Assembly (NCBI GenBank): GCA_015493635.1 | Contig: WGCU01000040.1 | Coordinates: forward strand, 1-40,125 | DNA length: 40,125 nt | DNA from: Spirochaetaceae bacterium | Lineage (GTDB): Bacteria; Spirochaetota; Spirochaetia; B11-G9 | Reading direction: 5' to 3' | Shown here: positions 1-7,904 of the stretch, in pieces | Numbering within the stretch: the first letter of the stretch is position 1 | Layout of the letters: every line of letters starts with the position of its first letter | Notes under the pieces: generated by a model | What the model saw: the letters and a program-made list of their open reading frames with translations, nothing else | Told to the model about the DNA's origin: nothing | Database searches by the model: none | Translations under genes and position numbers: made by a program

Positions 1-643
1 GTATATTCTCTATATAGTATAGCACCTGTCTATAAGAAAAACCTCGGGAACATAACTTTTTTATAAATTTTTCTTTTCCGAGAGGACCTCTCCTCTCTAG
101 TTTCTCCGCTGCCCGCTGAAGCATTCGCAGTTGTTCTTCTTCCGGATACAGTTCTGAAAGAATTTTTTCAGCCATGATTCTCTTTATGCCGGCCTTCATA
201 AGCCCTGCTTTCATCTTTACACTACCCTCAGGGTGTTTTTTTAACCGGGACAGGATCCAGCTGCGGCAGAAACGCTCTTCGTCAATGCTTCCTTCCTTCT
301 GCAGGACGGAAAGAACTTTCTGTATAATCTCTTCAGAAAATCCTTTTTGGACAAGTTTATGGTACAGCTGTTGAACCGAATATTCTCTTCCCGCAAGGTA
401 TTCCAGAGCCTTTCTCATTGCCGATACATACTCTGCCTGATGCTTTAAGGCAAGTACTTCACCGACAGTAAGGGATAATCCGGGAATTAGATTATGTTTT
501 TTTGCAAAACCGGGAGGCAATAAAAAAGAGGAGCCGTCTGAAAAAAGACAGTTGTCCTTTCCCCGAGCTCCTCTCTGTACAGCGCGAACTGTTATACTAA
601 CGTTTTGAGAACTGGAACTTTCTCCGAGCTCCTCTCTGTCCAT
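1..643 (-). CDS. recX: RecX family regulatory protein, C-terminus cut by window edge
   Basis: The minus frame is open from the ATG at 643 to the left edge (about 214 codons, no stop). RecX is a small helical-repeat protein that binds RecA filaments and limits recombination and SOS activity. The recognisable core starts near 430 ([11 protein letters not shown], then LVQKGF, then [12 protein letters not shown] and LMKAGI), matching the repeated three-helix RecX units. The next internal ATG, at 418, lies inside this core, so it is too late to be the start. The ATG at 643 lies inside rpsI, giving a 47-bp overlap with its 3' end, and has only a weak purine-rich stretch (GAGAGAAAGAAG) before it. 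The N-terminal part contains a peptide copied from the rpsI tail (see the repeat entry). It is last in the run rplM-rpsI-recX. Family assignment is firm; the exact start is uncertain. Confidence 0.8.
   Translation of the reverse strand, partial: MDREELGESSSSQNVSITVRAVQRGARGKDNCLFSDGSSFLLPPGFAKKHNLIPGLSLTVGEVLALKHQAEYVSAMRKALEYLAGREYSVQQLYHKLVQKGFSEEIIQKVLSVLQKEGSIDEERFCRSWILSRLKKHPEGSVKMKAGLMKAGIKRIMAEKILSELYPEEEQLRMLQRAAEKLERRGPLGKEKFIKKLCSRGFSYRQVLYYIENI
557..642. repeat. Imperfect direct repeat: rpsI tail duplicated in recX
   Basis: Positions 557-581 and 618-642 match at 23 of 25 bases, with an offset of 61 bp. The 618-642 copy encodes the conserved C-terminal QRGARRK of ribosomal protein S9. 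The 557-581 copy lies after the rpsI stop and, read in the recX frame, encodes QRGARGK. Because 61 is not a multiple of three, the same peptide falls in a different frame relative to rpsI. The identity is seen directly; a duplication origin is inferred. Confidence 0.75.
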
Positions 644-989
644 ACTTCTTTCTCTCAACCATACGGGGATCACGTGTTAAAAATCCGTTGGCTTTCAAGG
701 ATTTTCTGTTTGTATCATCGTAAGCTACAAGCACTCTCGCAATACCATGACGGCATGCTCCAGCCTGACCGGAAGGACCTCCGCCTCTAACATTGATAAG
801 AATATCATATTTTGTCTCTGTACCGGTTACACTCAGGGGCTGTTTTACAACATATACAAACGAAGGATTATTAAAATAATCATCTACACTTTTGCCATTA
901 ACACTGATAGTTCCGTTCCCTTCCCGCAGGAAGACTCTCGCTACAGCTGTTTTTCTCCGCCCTGTTCCTAATGCAAGATTCTTAACCAC
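597..989 (-). CDS. rpsI: 30S ribosomal protein S9
   Basis: This 130-residue protein has the full length of bacterial S9. It carries the [13 protein letters not shown]-terminal motif, the [19 protein letters not shown] centre and the invariant Lys-Arg C-terminus (FQFSKR), which reaches toward the P-site tRNA in the ribosome. The start is GTG at 989, preceded by AGGAG with a 7-nt gap. It follows rplM by 16 bp, the usual bacterial rplM-rpsI pair, and its 3' end overlaps the likely recX start. S9 is a core 30S head protein. Confidence 0.98.
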   Translation of the reverse strand: MVKNLALGTGRRKTAVARVFLREGNGTISVNGKSVDDYFNNPSFVYVVKQPLSVTGTETKYDILINVRGGGPSGQAGACRHGIARVLVAYDDTNRKSLKANGFLTRDPRMVERKKYGQRGARRKFQFSKR

Positions 990-1005
990 TTAACTACTCC
1001 TGACC

Positions 1006-1434
1006 TTAAATTTCCACTGTCTCAGGTTTCTGAGCTGTATGAGGGTGATCAGTACCAGCATAAACCTTCAAATTCGTAAAAAGCTTCCGCCCAAGCCGAT
1101 TGTGGGGAAGCATCCCTTTTACCGCATGCTCCATGGGATATGTGGGCTTTCGCTGTATCATATCAGAAAACCGTTCTGCTGTAAGCCCGCCGGGATATCC
1201 GGAATGACGGTAGTACATCTTGTTGTTTCGTTTATTACCGCTTACATCAACTTTATCCGCATTGATAATAATAACATAATCACCGACTTCCTGATGCGGA
1301 ACAAACTCCGGTTTATGCTTACCTCTTAATAAATTCGCGGCTTTTACCGCCACACGTCCAAGTCGTTTCCCGGAAGCATCAATAACATACCACTTCCGTT
1401 CAATATCACTTGGTTTAACAAATATCGTATCCAT
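1006..1434 (-). CDS. rplM: 50S ribosomal protein L13
   Basis: A full-length L13 of 142 residues. Typical segments are the WYVIDASGKRLGRVAVKAA N-terminus, GKHKPEFVPHQEVGDYVIIINADKV, and AVKGMLPHNRLGRKLFTNLKVY near the C-terminus. It is an early-assembling 50S protein and is paired with rpsI, as in most bacteria. In Escherichia coli L13 is known to repress its own operon through the mRNA leader. Here an inverted repeat just upstream covers the likely ribosome-binding region (see the separate entry), so similar control is possible but not shown. Confidence 0.98.
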   Translation of the reverse strand: MDTIFVKPSDIERKWYVIDASGKRLGRVAVKAANLLRGKHKPEFVPHQEVGDYVIIINADKVDVSGNKRNNKMYYRHSGYPGGLTAERFSDMIQRKPTYPMEHAVKGMLPHNRLGRKLFTNLKVYAGTDHPHTAQKPETVEI

Positions 1435-1442
1435 TTACTTCT

Positions 1443-1493
1443 GCCTCTATAATAAAATCAAACTGATAATGTAACCATTGTAGATTGAGAGGC
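1443..1493 (-). promoter_or_regulatory. Inverted repeat in the rplM leader, could mask its RBS
   Basis: On the minus strand GCCTCT (1488-1493) can pair perfectly with AGAGGC (1443-1448), enclosing 39 nt that include a possible AATG-GTTA-CATT mini-hairpin and an AATC/GATT match. The AGAGGC arm forms part of the purine-rich AGAGGCAGAAG stretch just ahead of the rplM ATG, so pairing would hide the likely ribosome-binding site. The pairing is seen in sequence; a regulatory role is inferred from known L13 autoregulation in other bacteria. A 6-bp outer stem is modest. Confidence 0.4.
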
Positions 1494-1518
1494 ATTTTTC
1501 CACATTTAGATCATTATG

Positions 1519-1827
1519 TCAATACTCAATCCCCTTTACCAGTTTAACGAGATGTACAATAAACGCTGATCCATACAAAACCTGGGGAAGTATTTTCAGA
1601 ATAAAATCCACATCAATAATCCCCGGCACGAGATAAACCCCTCCGTTTATCACTCCAAGCAAGGTTAACGTGCGTATTATTACTTCCACATAAGATATGA
1701 TGGCACCCATAATGACAAGCATCCATTCAATTTCCCTGGTGTGAGACCAGAGGAGAATCGCAAAAAAGGTTACGAGAGCTCCAATGGATACCTGTGAAAT
1801 TAACATAACAATATCTTTTGCCGCCAT
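1519..1827 (-). CDS. Small integral membrane protein of unknown function
   Basis: I do not recognise a family for this 102-residue protein. It has about three hydrophobic segments (roughly residues 5-26, 34-60 and 73-95) and few charged residues apart from SHTREIEW and the C-terminal KLVKGIEY. Its ATG (1825-1827) shares one base with the TAA of the upstream PLP-like gene, so the two are almost certainly translated together. It lies between that gene and rplM, with an 84-bp gap before rplM. Unbroken reading frame, overlap and hydrophobic profile support a real gene. Confidence 0.65.
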   Translation of the reverse strand: MAAKDIVMLISQVSIGALVTFFAILLWSHTREIEWMLVIMGAIISYVEVIIRTLTLLGVINGGVYLVPGIIDVDFILKILPQVLYGSAFIVHLVKLVKGIEY

Positions 1828-2627
1828 TATTCTGTCTCCTTTAAAAGTGTCAAGAATTTTCTTACCTGTCCGGGTTCATATTCAAGAGGAATAATTCCCG
1901 CACGGTCCGCGGAAGGAGGAAGGAATATTCCTGCAGAGAGAGCTTTTGCATAAAAGACGCTGTAAGCATCCTGTTCCATATTAAAAACAAGATACATGCC
2001 CCGGCGCTCCCAGAAAGAGGAATCAAAGCAGATAAGATCATTCTCCGGCGGAGCAGAAAGCTTCCCGGAGAGTTCCGAGATAACTTTAACAAGAGTATCT
2101 GATAGAAAGGGAGAAACAGTATCTGAAGGAGGCAGTTCCGCTCCGGGATCAGCTGCAGTGACGACAAAGGGAGTAAAATCTCCAGGAAAAGGGAGAACAG
2201 GGACAAGGAACGGTACTCCCGCCGGCTGGTCAGGAAGAAAAGGCCTCCACAGCATTACCTCGCCCCTTCGATGAGACAGAGGATCCTCTATCTTTACGCG
2301 GGACACAGGCTTATGGCAGGCAGCCGCGACAGCTTCAACCATCCGCTCCCTGTTCCTGTAGACTCTCACCGTACTGGCTGAAGGAAACAGTTTTTTTATC
2401 ATTCTCTCAACTCTTCCGCTATATACCGAAGGATAGGGAGCGAGGAGCCCCCGGGAAACTGTTGATTTTATTACCCGCTGTATCCCCTGCACCCGGTGTC
2501 CTAATAACGCCCTTCCATCATCCTGATAAAAATCAAGAAATCTCCGTCCGTCAGCAGTATAGAGAAAGTATCCTCTCGCTCTTCGTATGGAGGGTGCCGG
2601 AACATTGGAAAATATATCTTTCATCAT
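1827..2627 (-). CDS. Degenerate class III aminotransferase-like protein
   Basis: The first 90 residues of this 266-residue protein resemble the start of fold-type I class III PLP aminotransferases (GYFLYTADGRRFLDFYQDDGRALLGHR, then a helix and SASTVRVYRNRERMVEAVAAAC). The C-terminus (YAKALSAGIFLPPS...LEYEPGQVRKFLTLL) resembles the small-domain end of the same family, where LPPS is common. The central part that normally binds PLP, including an Asp-Glu pair and the catalytic lysine, is missing: members usually have over 400 residues. I infer a catalytically dead derivative, not a working transaminase. It sits 11 bp after uvrD and overlaps the next membrane-protein gene by one base. Its role is unknown. 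Confidence 0.6.
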   Translation of the reverse strand: MMKDIFSNVPAPSIRRARGYFLYTADGRRFLDFYQDDGRALLGHRVQGIQRVIKSTVSRGLLAPYPSVYSGRVERMIKKLFPSASTVRVYRNRERMVEAVAAACHKPVSRVKIEDPLSHRRGEVMLWRPFLPDQPAGVPFLVPVLPFPGDFTPFVVTAADPGAELPPSDTVSPFLSDTLVKVISELSGKLSAPPENDLICFDSSFWERRGMYLVFNMEQDAYSVFYAKALSAGIFLPPSADRAGIIPLEYEPGQVRKFLTLLKETE

Positions 2628-2638
2628 TATCTTTTACC

Positions 2639-4723
2639 TTACCACTCATTATCGGCAGATATTTTTTCAAGACTGGAATATTCAGGTAAAAATTGTGCGG
2701 TTCTCCCCGTTTCAAACCGGACAAGAATAACGATATTCCGACCGTTATGCCACTCTTTCCAGACTTGGCCTGTACCATACTCCGCATGATAGACCCAGGT
2801 ACCCGGCGGGAACGAGGAGGTTCGGGTTGTACCCGCCGGAGAGGCAATACAGCCTTCAGGCAGCTCTGCGAGAAACCGTGAAGGGCTTTGAAGGTTCAAC
2901 CGTCCCCATATTTTACGCTGCCGGCAGGAAGTCAGATACAGCTCCTTTTTTGCTCTCGTTATACTGACGTAGAAGATTCTCCGTTCTTCTTCCAGATCAT
3001 CTTCACTTTCATCAGGACGGGAAGGGAAAAGTCCTTCTTCCATACCGGTAATAATAACCCGGTCAAATTCAAGCCCCTTTGTATTATGCATCGTAATAAG
3101 GGTCACCCCGGGATGTGCTGCCGGATCATTTCCCGCAAGCCGGGAGCGGTCAAGCTCCATGTCTTCAAGAAACTGTACAAGGCCCTTCTCGCCGTCATCA
3201 TATCCGGATGCTGCATTAACCAGCTCTTCGAGGTTTTTTACCTTCTGGGTACCGGCTGTTTCATCCTGCCCCTTATGATAGGAAAGCAGTCCCGAAGCTT
3301 CAAGTACTGCTTTTGAAAATGTTCCAAGAGGAGCTTTCTCAAGCTGCCCCCGTGCATCCCGCAGAAACGACGTAAAGGTTCGTACAGCTTCTGCTCCCTT
3401 TTTCGGCAGATCGGGAATACTCCGTTCCGCCGAGGTTATCCAGTCAACACCCTCCCCGTAGGAACGTTCCTTAATTCTGGAAAGGCTCTTTTTCCCGATT
3501 CCTCTTGCGGGTTTATTAACAATACGTACAAATGCAATTTCATCAGACGGATTCAGAAGAAGCGAAAAAAGCGCAAGAGCATCTTTTACCTCTTCCCGAT
3601 CATAAAATTTCAGGGAACCGACTATTTTATAGGGAATCTGGCGGCTCAAAAAGTACGACTCAAAACTCAAGGATTGAGCATTGGTACGGTACAGTATTGC
3701 TGTTCCGTCATAATTACCGTCTGCAAGAAGGTCAGCACAGAACCTGGCTTCCTCCGTCTGATCATTAACCATGGTCACAACCGCCTTCGGTCCCTCATCA
3801 TTTTCCGTCCAGAGGGTTTTCCCAAGGCGATGAGCGTTTTTACGGACTACTTCAGAAGCAATTTTCAGAATAGTACCGGTGGAGCGGTAATTCTGTTCAA
3901 GCTTTATGACAGAGGCGCCGGGAAAACTTTTCGGGAATCCAATGATATTTTGTATTTCTGCTCCTCTGAAGCTGTAGATAGACTGATCATCATCTCCCAC
4001 AACACAGAGATAACTGCCTTCTCCATACAGCTGTTTTAAGAGTTCATACTGAGCTTTGTTTGAGTCCTGATATTCATCGACAAGAATAATGGAGAACCGT
4101 TTTCTTATCCGGTCCCTTATCTCTGCATTTTCTTCAAGAAGATGCAGCGTTTTGAGAATAAGATCTCCAAAATCAACACTTCCCGATTCCTTCATCCTTC
4201 TTTCATATGCTGAGTATATCTTCCTCATGCTGGAGTCAAAACTGATGGGAGACAGATCATCTTCCGGTGAGAGACAGTAATCCTTAGCCCGGCTGATTTT
4301 TCGTGCAAAAGGTTTTAGATCATTCTTTTTATACTCAGGAAACACACTGTGCAGAAGATTAAGAGAATCCTCATCATCATAGATGGAAAACCGGGCAGGA
4401 AGGTCAAGAAAACTGCCATGACGCCGGAGCAGCCAGGCTCCAAAGGAATGAAAGGTCCGTATCATGACTGCATCTGCTTCCGGAACCATACGGGAGACCC
4501 GCTCTTTCATCTCCAAAGCAGCTTTGTTTGTAAAGGTAACCGCTAGAATTGACCGGGGATCAACGCTGCAGCAATCTATCAGATATGCAATTTTTGTTGT
4601 AATAACCCTCGTTTTTCCCGATCCGGCACCGGCAAGAATAAGCAGCGGCCCGCCGGTATGCATAACAGCTTTGTACTGTTCGGGGTTCAGTTTTTGTAAG
4701 TATTCACGGTTATCACAGTTCAT
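2639..4723 (-). CDS. uvrD: UvrD/PcrA-type superfamily 1 DNA helicase
   Basis: A 3'-5' DNA helicase of the UvrD/PcrA/Rep group, acting in nucleotide-excision and mismatch repair and in clearing RecA or stalled forks. All motifs are present in order: Walker A AGAGSGKT, motif Ia TFTNKAALEMKER, motif II VDEYQDSN, motif III GDDDQSIYSFRGA, motif IV EQNYRS, motif V TMHNTKGLEFDRVII and motif VI FYVSITRAKKELY. A C-terminal extension has the PcrA/UvrD look (GTWVYHAEYGTGQV). I chose the ATG at 4723 (694 residues), with GGAGG 12 nt upstream; the ATG at 4753 has a poorer site and would add ten residues. It overlaps the rimO end by 11 bp, so the two are co-translated. Confidence 0.93.
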   Translation of the reverse strand: MNCDNREYLQKLNPEQYKAVMHTGGPLLILAGAGSGKTRVITTKIAYLIDCCSVDPRSILAVTFTNKAALEMKERVSRMVPEADAVMIRTFHSFGAWLLRRHGSFLDLPARFSIYDDEDSLNLLHSVFPEYKKNDLKPFARKISRAKDYCLSPEDDLSPISFDSSMRKIYSAYERRMKESGSVDFGDLILKTLHLLEENAEIRDRIRKRFSIILVDEYQDSNKAQYELLKQLYGEGSYLCVVGDDDQSIYSFRGAEIQNIIGFPKSFPGASVIKLEQNYRSTGTILKIASEVVRKNAHRLGKTLWTENDEGPKAVVTMVNDQTEEARFCADLLADGNYDGTAILYRTNAQSLSFESYFLSRQIPYKIVGSLKFYDREEVKDALALFSLLLNPSDEIAFVRIVNKPARGIGKKSLSRIKERSYGEGVDWITSAERSIPDLPKKGAEAVRTFTSFLRDARGQLEKAPLGTFSKAVLEASGLLSYHKGQDETAGTQKVKNLEELVNAASGYDDGEKGLVQFLEDMELDRSRLAGNDPAAHPGVTLITMHNTKGLEFDRVIITGMEEGLFPSRPDESEDDLEEERRIFYVSITRAKKELYLTSCRQRKIWGRLNLQSPSRFLAELPEGCIASPAGTTRTSSFPPGTWVYHAEYGTGQVWKEWHNGRNIVILVRFETGRTAQFLPEYSSLEKISADNEW

Positions 4724-6047
4724 CCAGGGGAACAGCCTCCAGATCAATTCCATTTCTCTTTACAATTCGGCAGCGGACCAGCTCTCCGGGAACTCTTGCT
4801 TTTTCCGAAAGGACTATCGTGCTCCCGTCAACTTCAGGAGCCTGAAAATATCCTCTCCCAAAGTACAGAGGTTCCTCTGCTACCCGCTCTTCAATAAGAA
4901 CATCCAGTTCCCGGTTTATGAATGCATCCATCCGCTGTTCAGTTATTTTTCCATGGGTATCTTCAAGGCGGGGCATAAATTTTTCCGCAGCATGAGTGTT
5001 CACATTACGGAAGGAATATGCTCTGGTATCCTCTTCCCGTGAATAGATAAAAAATCCGGCCCAGTCAAGTGATGCTTCTTCAAGAAAAGAGAGTAGCTCT
5101 TTCCGTTCTTCCGGTCCTTCCGACGGGAAACCTGCCATAAACGTAGAGCGAATAACAGCGGAAGGGAGCTCTCGTCGAATTGTATCAACAAGCTGAAGGT
5201 ATTTCCTGCTGTCTCCTCTTCTTCCCATCAAGGAAAGGACCTTCCTGTCTGCATGCTGGAAGGGCAAATCGAAGTACGGCAGAAATCTCCTGTCCTTTTT
5301 CATAAGCCCGAGGATTTCAAAGGGGAAATCATCAGGATAGATGTAGAGAAGCCGCACCCAGAAGGATCCCTCTATCTGTGATATTTTTTCAAGAAGCAAG
5401 AGAAATTCTCCGCTCCCTCGATCGGTTCCGAAAGCGGCAAGATCCTGGGCAATCAGGTTGATTTCAACAGTACCCTTCGTCACAAGCTCCCGTATTTCTG
5501 AAATAATATCCTCTGCCGGCCTGCTTCGAAGATTGCCACGTATAAGGGGGATGGCACAGTATGAGCAGCGGTGGTTGCATCCTTCTGATATTTTTACATA
5601 GGCTGAACCGGGGAACGAAAGAAGTCTCGACCGGGTTGGATATCCACCCCCCGCCTCCGGTATCAATGTCTGACGGGAACCAGCAATAGCTGCCGATAAT
5701 GCTTCAGGGGCTTTGTTTAAATCATGATTCCCGAATACACCGTCCACCTCGGGAAGCTGATCCAGGAGGGTACCCCCGTAACGCTGGGCAAAACATCCTG
5801 CCATAAGGATCTTTTTATCAGGGTACTGAGCCCTGAAAGAAAGCGTTGTTTCAATGGATTCTTTTTTTGCCGGTTCTATAAAACCGCAGGTATTAACAAC
5901 AATACATTCCGCATCATCGGGAGAATCAGTACATGACCACCCTGCTTCAGTGAGTTTTGTTATCATTATCTCTGCATCAACCTGATTTTTTGAACACCCC
6001 AGATTTTCGAGATAGAACGTATGACTGCTCATGTGCTGTACTGGCAT
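4713..6047 (-). CDS. rimO: Ribosomal protein S12 methylthiotransferase RimO
   Basis: A radical-SAM enzyme that adds a methylthio group to the conserved aspartate of ribosomal protein S12. The N-terminal UPF0004 domain has LGCSKNQVDAEIM and VNTCGFI, the central domain carries the radical-SAM cluster motif CNHRCSYC followed by AIPLIRGNLRSRP, and the C-terminus (from about INRELDVLIEERV) is a TRAM domain. The GCSKN and RG(N/D)LRSRP forms separate RimO from its tRNA-modifying relative MiaB. The start is taken at ATG 6047, with AAGAG 6 nt upstream; the longer start at 6092 overlaps the rodZ end. It lies 16 bp after rodZ and overlaps uvrD. Confidence 0.92.
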   Translation of the reverse strand: MPVQHMSSHTFYLENLGCSKNQVDAEIMITKLTEAGWSCTDSPDDAECIVVNTCGFIEPAKKESIETTLSFRAQYPDKKILMAGCFAQRYGGTLLDQLPEVDGVFGNHDLNKAPEALSAAIAGSRQTLIPEAGGGYPTRSRLLSFPGSAYVKISEGCNHRCSYCAIPLIRGNLRSRPAEDIISEIRELVTKGTVEINLIAQDLAAFGTDRGSGEFLLLLEKISQIEGSFWVRLLYIYPDDFPFEILGLMKKDRRFLPYFDLPFQHADRKVLSLMGRRGDSRKYLQLVDTIRRELPSAVIRSTFMAGFPSEGPEERKELLSFLEEASLDWAGFFIYSREEDTRAYSFRNVNTHAAEKFMPRLEDTHGKITEQRMDAFINRELDVLIEERVAEEPLYFGRGYFQAPEVDGSTIVLSEKARVPGELVRCRIVKRNGIDLEAVPLDEL

Positions 6048-6063
6048 ACTGTACTCTTGTTTC

Positions 6064-7161
6064 TTAGTTAACAGGAAAAAGCTGTAAATCAAACCGCCCG
6101 TTCTGATCGTTTTTCTTCCAGATAATAAGTGTCGCGGTTACCTCTCCCATTCTTCCGAATGAGACATCCTTTCCGCTTATCCTCGCACTTATGGCTCCGG
6201 CATTGGAAATCCACAGTCTGACTTCATTATCTACATCAAGACGCAGCGTTTCCCCTTTGTTGAAATACTTTTCTGACCTCTCACCATTATCAGCTATGTA
6301 CCGGACGAGACAGTACCCTCTAAAGAGCATGGTTAAAACGAAGGGAGCCTTTTTATCTTCGGACAAAATAACTCTAGCGCCCTCTTTTGATATACTGATA
6401 TTGTTTGATACCGGTGCCGCAGCCGCAGGCTCCGCCTTGGGCTGTGTATTTACAAACCGGTCAAACCGCAGTACCGCTCCTTTTACTTTTCTATCAATAT
6501 CATTAACAGTTATGGTAATATCTCCCTTCCCGTCATGATCCAGATCAACCGTTTTCGGTATTCCAAGTTTAAGATTCACTGTCCCGGAGGGATAGGAAAG
6601 AACAACGATATCAGTTACCGACTGCAAGTGTAGAAGTATTTTGCTGCTTCCTACCGGTACAAGGATACTATTTCCCTGTTTAAAGTATTTTTCAATAACC
6701 GAATCATTTACTTCATAAGTGGATTCATGGGAAGGAACGGCAGCTGGTTCCTGCTTTTTTTTCACTTTAGTACTTTTTACCCCGGTACCTTCCTGATGAG
6801 TCAGGTAAACAAATTTATAAAGCAGACCTCCGGCGACGGCGAGAACCAGAACAACAGCAATGATAAGAATCGCTGAAATTCGCGGGGGAGAAGATTCAAG
6901 CAGCTCTTCAATAGGGGCAGGCTGCTCCTGTAGCTTCATGTTTTTATAGAGTGTTACCATTTCATCTGAATCAAGTCCCAGATAGTCAGCATAATTATGC
7001 AGAAAACCGATAAGGTACGTATCTCCGGGAAATACTGAAAAATCTTCATCTTCCAAGGCACGCAGATACCTCTGCGCAATATTTGTTTCTCTTGAAACCT
7101 GTTCTATCGAGTAACCTTTATCTTCACGTACTTTTTTAAGTCTGTCACCAAGGGCTTCCAT
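6064..7161 (-). CDS. rodZ: RodZ-like helix-turn-helix membrane protein
   Basis: This 365-residue protein has a cytoplasmic HTH_25 domain (residues about 1-70, LKKVREDKGYSIEQVSRETNIAQRYLRALE), a single membrane helix near 107-130, a basic/Pro-rich linker (TKVKKKQEPAAVPS), and a periplasmic part ending in a beta-rich region similar to the RodZ C-terminal domain (ADNGERSEKYFNKGETLRLDVDNEV). RodZ links MreB filaments to the wall-synthesis machinery and sets rod or helical cell shape. The middle of the periplasmic region (KYFKQGNSILVPVGSSKILL) looks like an additional beta domain, which makes this longer than many RodZ proteins. It lies 2 bp after the LolA-like gene. Confidence 0.82.
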   Translation of the reverse strand: MEALGDRLKKVREDKGYSIEQVSRETNIAQRYLRALEDEDFSVFPGDTYLIGFLHNYADYLGLDSDEMVTLYKNMKLQEQPAPIEELLESSPPRISAILIIAVVLVLAVAGGLLYKFVYLTHQEGTGVKSTKVKKKQEPAAVPSHESTYEVNDSVIEKYFKQGNSILVPVGSSKILLHLQSVTDIVVLSYPSGTVNLKLGIPKTVDLDHDGKGDITITVNDIDRKVKGAVLRFDRFVNTQPKAEPAAAAPVSNNISISKEGARVILSEDKKAPFVLTMLFRGYCLVRYIADNGERSEKYFNKGETLRLDVDNEVRLWISNAGAISARISGKDVSFGRMGEVTATLIIWKKNDQNGRFDLQLFPVN

Positions 7162-7163
7162 AA

Positions 7164-7901
7164 TTACTGTCCCGGTTCAAAAAGAAAATTTTTCATCATA
7201 TATGCTGACGGCGGCGGATCATACTGAAAACGCACATCCGGCAGATTCTGATTTATCCGTATATTGGTAAAATCGTACTGAAATGTTTCATAATTAATCG
7301 TTATACCTTTCATTCTGCGTATCATTCCGTCTGCAGAAATTGACATAATAATCTGCCGGTATCCTTCATCTGTTTTTCTCCAGACCAGATTCAGTTTTCG
7401 AACCATTTCCTTTGAACCTTCATCGAGCGGTACAGGATCCGGACCTTTAAGGTACGCAACACTGTAGCCCTGTTTCAAAAGTTCCAGCCCCTGCTCATTC
7501 GCCATTATTGCAAGAGAAGTATTATTGTGCTTTTTAAGCTCCTGCTCCATAACAACATTCTGATTTGGTATATAAATAATCAGTGTCTGTCCGTTTACAT
7601 TGATAACCTGATCCTTCGGTTCTGAAAAGTTTATTCGCAGGAGATTAGGTGTCTTGTAAAAAAGGGTCCCCTTCATCTCACTCTTTTTTGTTGTTATAGT
7701 TATCCGCGCTGTATAATCCTTTATGGAACCGTATCCGGAAGAAATTGAGTCAAAGTATTTGGCAGCAGTAAGAATCTCCTGCCCGAAAACAACCGGAGTT
7801 CCAAGAATTAGAATTAACAGGAATAATAGACTGTATTTCTTTCTCATTTTCATCATCTTACTCATTGATGTAGCTTTGTCAAGATAAAAGATGTACGACA
7901 T
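7164..7901 (-). CDS. lolA: LolA-like outer-membrane lipoprotein carrier protein
   Basis: A signal peptide (about MRKKYSLLFLLILILGTPVVFG, residues 19-40 of the long form) is followed by a LolA/LolB-type fold: YGSIKDYTARITITTKKSEMKGTLFYKTPNLLRINFSEP and then VNGQTLIIYIPNQNVVMEQEL. LolA carries lipoproteins across the periplasm to the outer membrane; this one belongs to the broader LolA-like group seen in spirochaetes and could have a related but different cargo. The start is uncertain: ATG codons occur at 7901, 7865, 7856, 7853 and 7847, none with a strong Shine-Dalgarno sequence, and the ones near 7850 fit the signal peptide best. It lies 3 bp after the TPR gene and 2 bp before rodZ. Confidence 0.75.
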   Translation of the reverse strand: MSYIFYLDKATSMSKMMKMRKKYSLLFLLILILGTPVVFGQEILTAAKYFDSISSGYGSIKDYTARITITTKKSEMKGTLFYKTPNLLRINFSEPKDQVINVNGQTLIIYIPNQNVVMEQELKKHNNTSLAIMANEQGLELLKQGYSVAYLKGPDPVPLDEGSKEMVRKLNLVWRKTDEGYRQIIMSISADGMIRRMKGITINYETFQYDFTNIRINQNLPDVRFQYDPPPSAYMMKNFLFEPGQ

Positions 7902-7904
7902 CTT

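Noticed and set aside
605-971. Plus-strand open frames across rpsI
   Set aside because: They lie opposite a highly conserved ribosomal protein gene in a shadow frame and have no family resemblance or ribosome-binding site.
1435-1519. TTGACA-N17-AAAAAT as an rplM promoter
   Set aside because: The -10 is poor and the -35 overlaps the stop codon of the preceding gene; without start-site data I did not list it.
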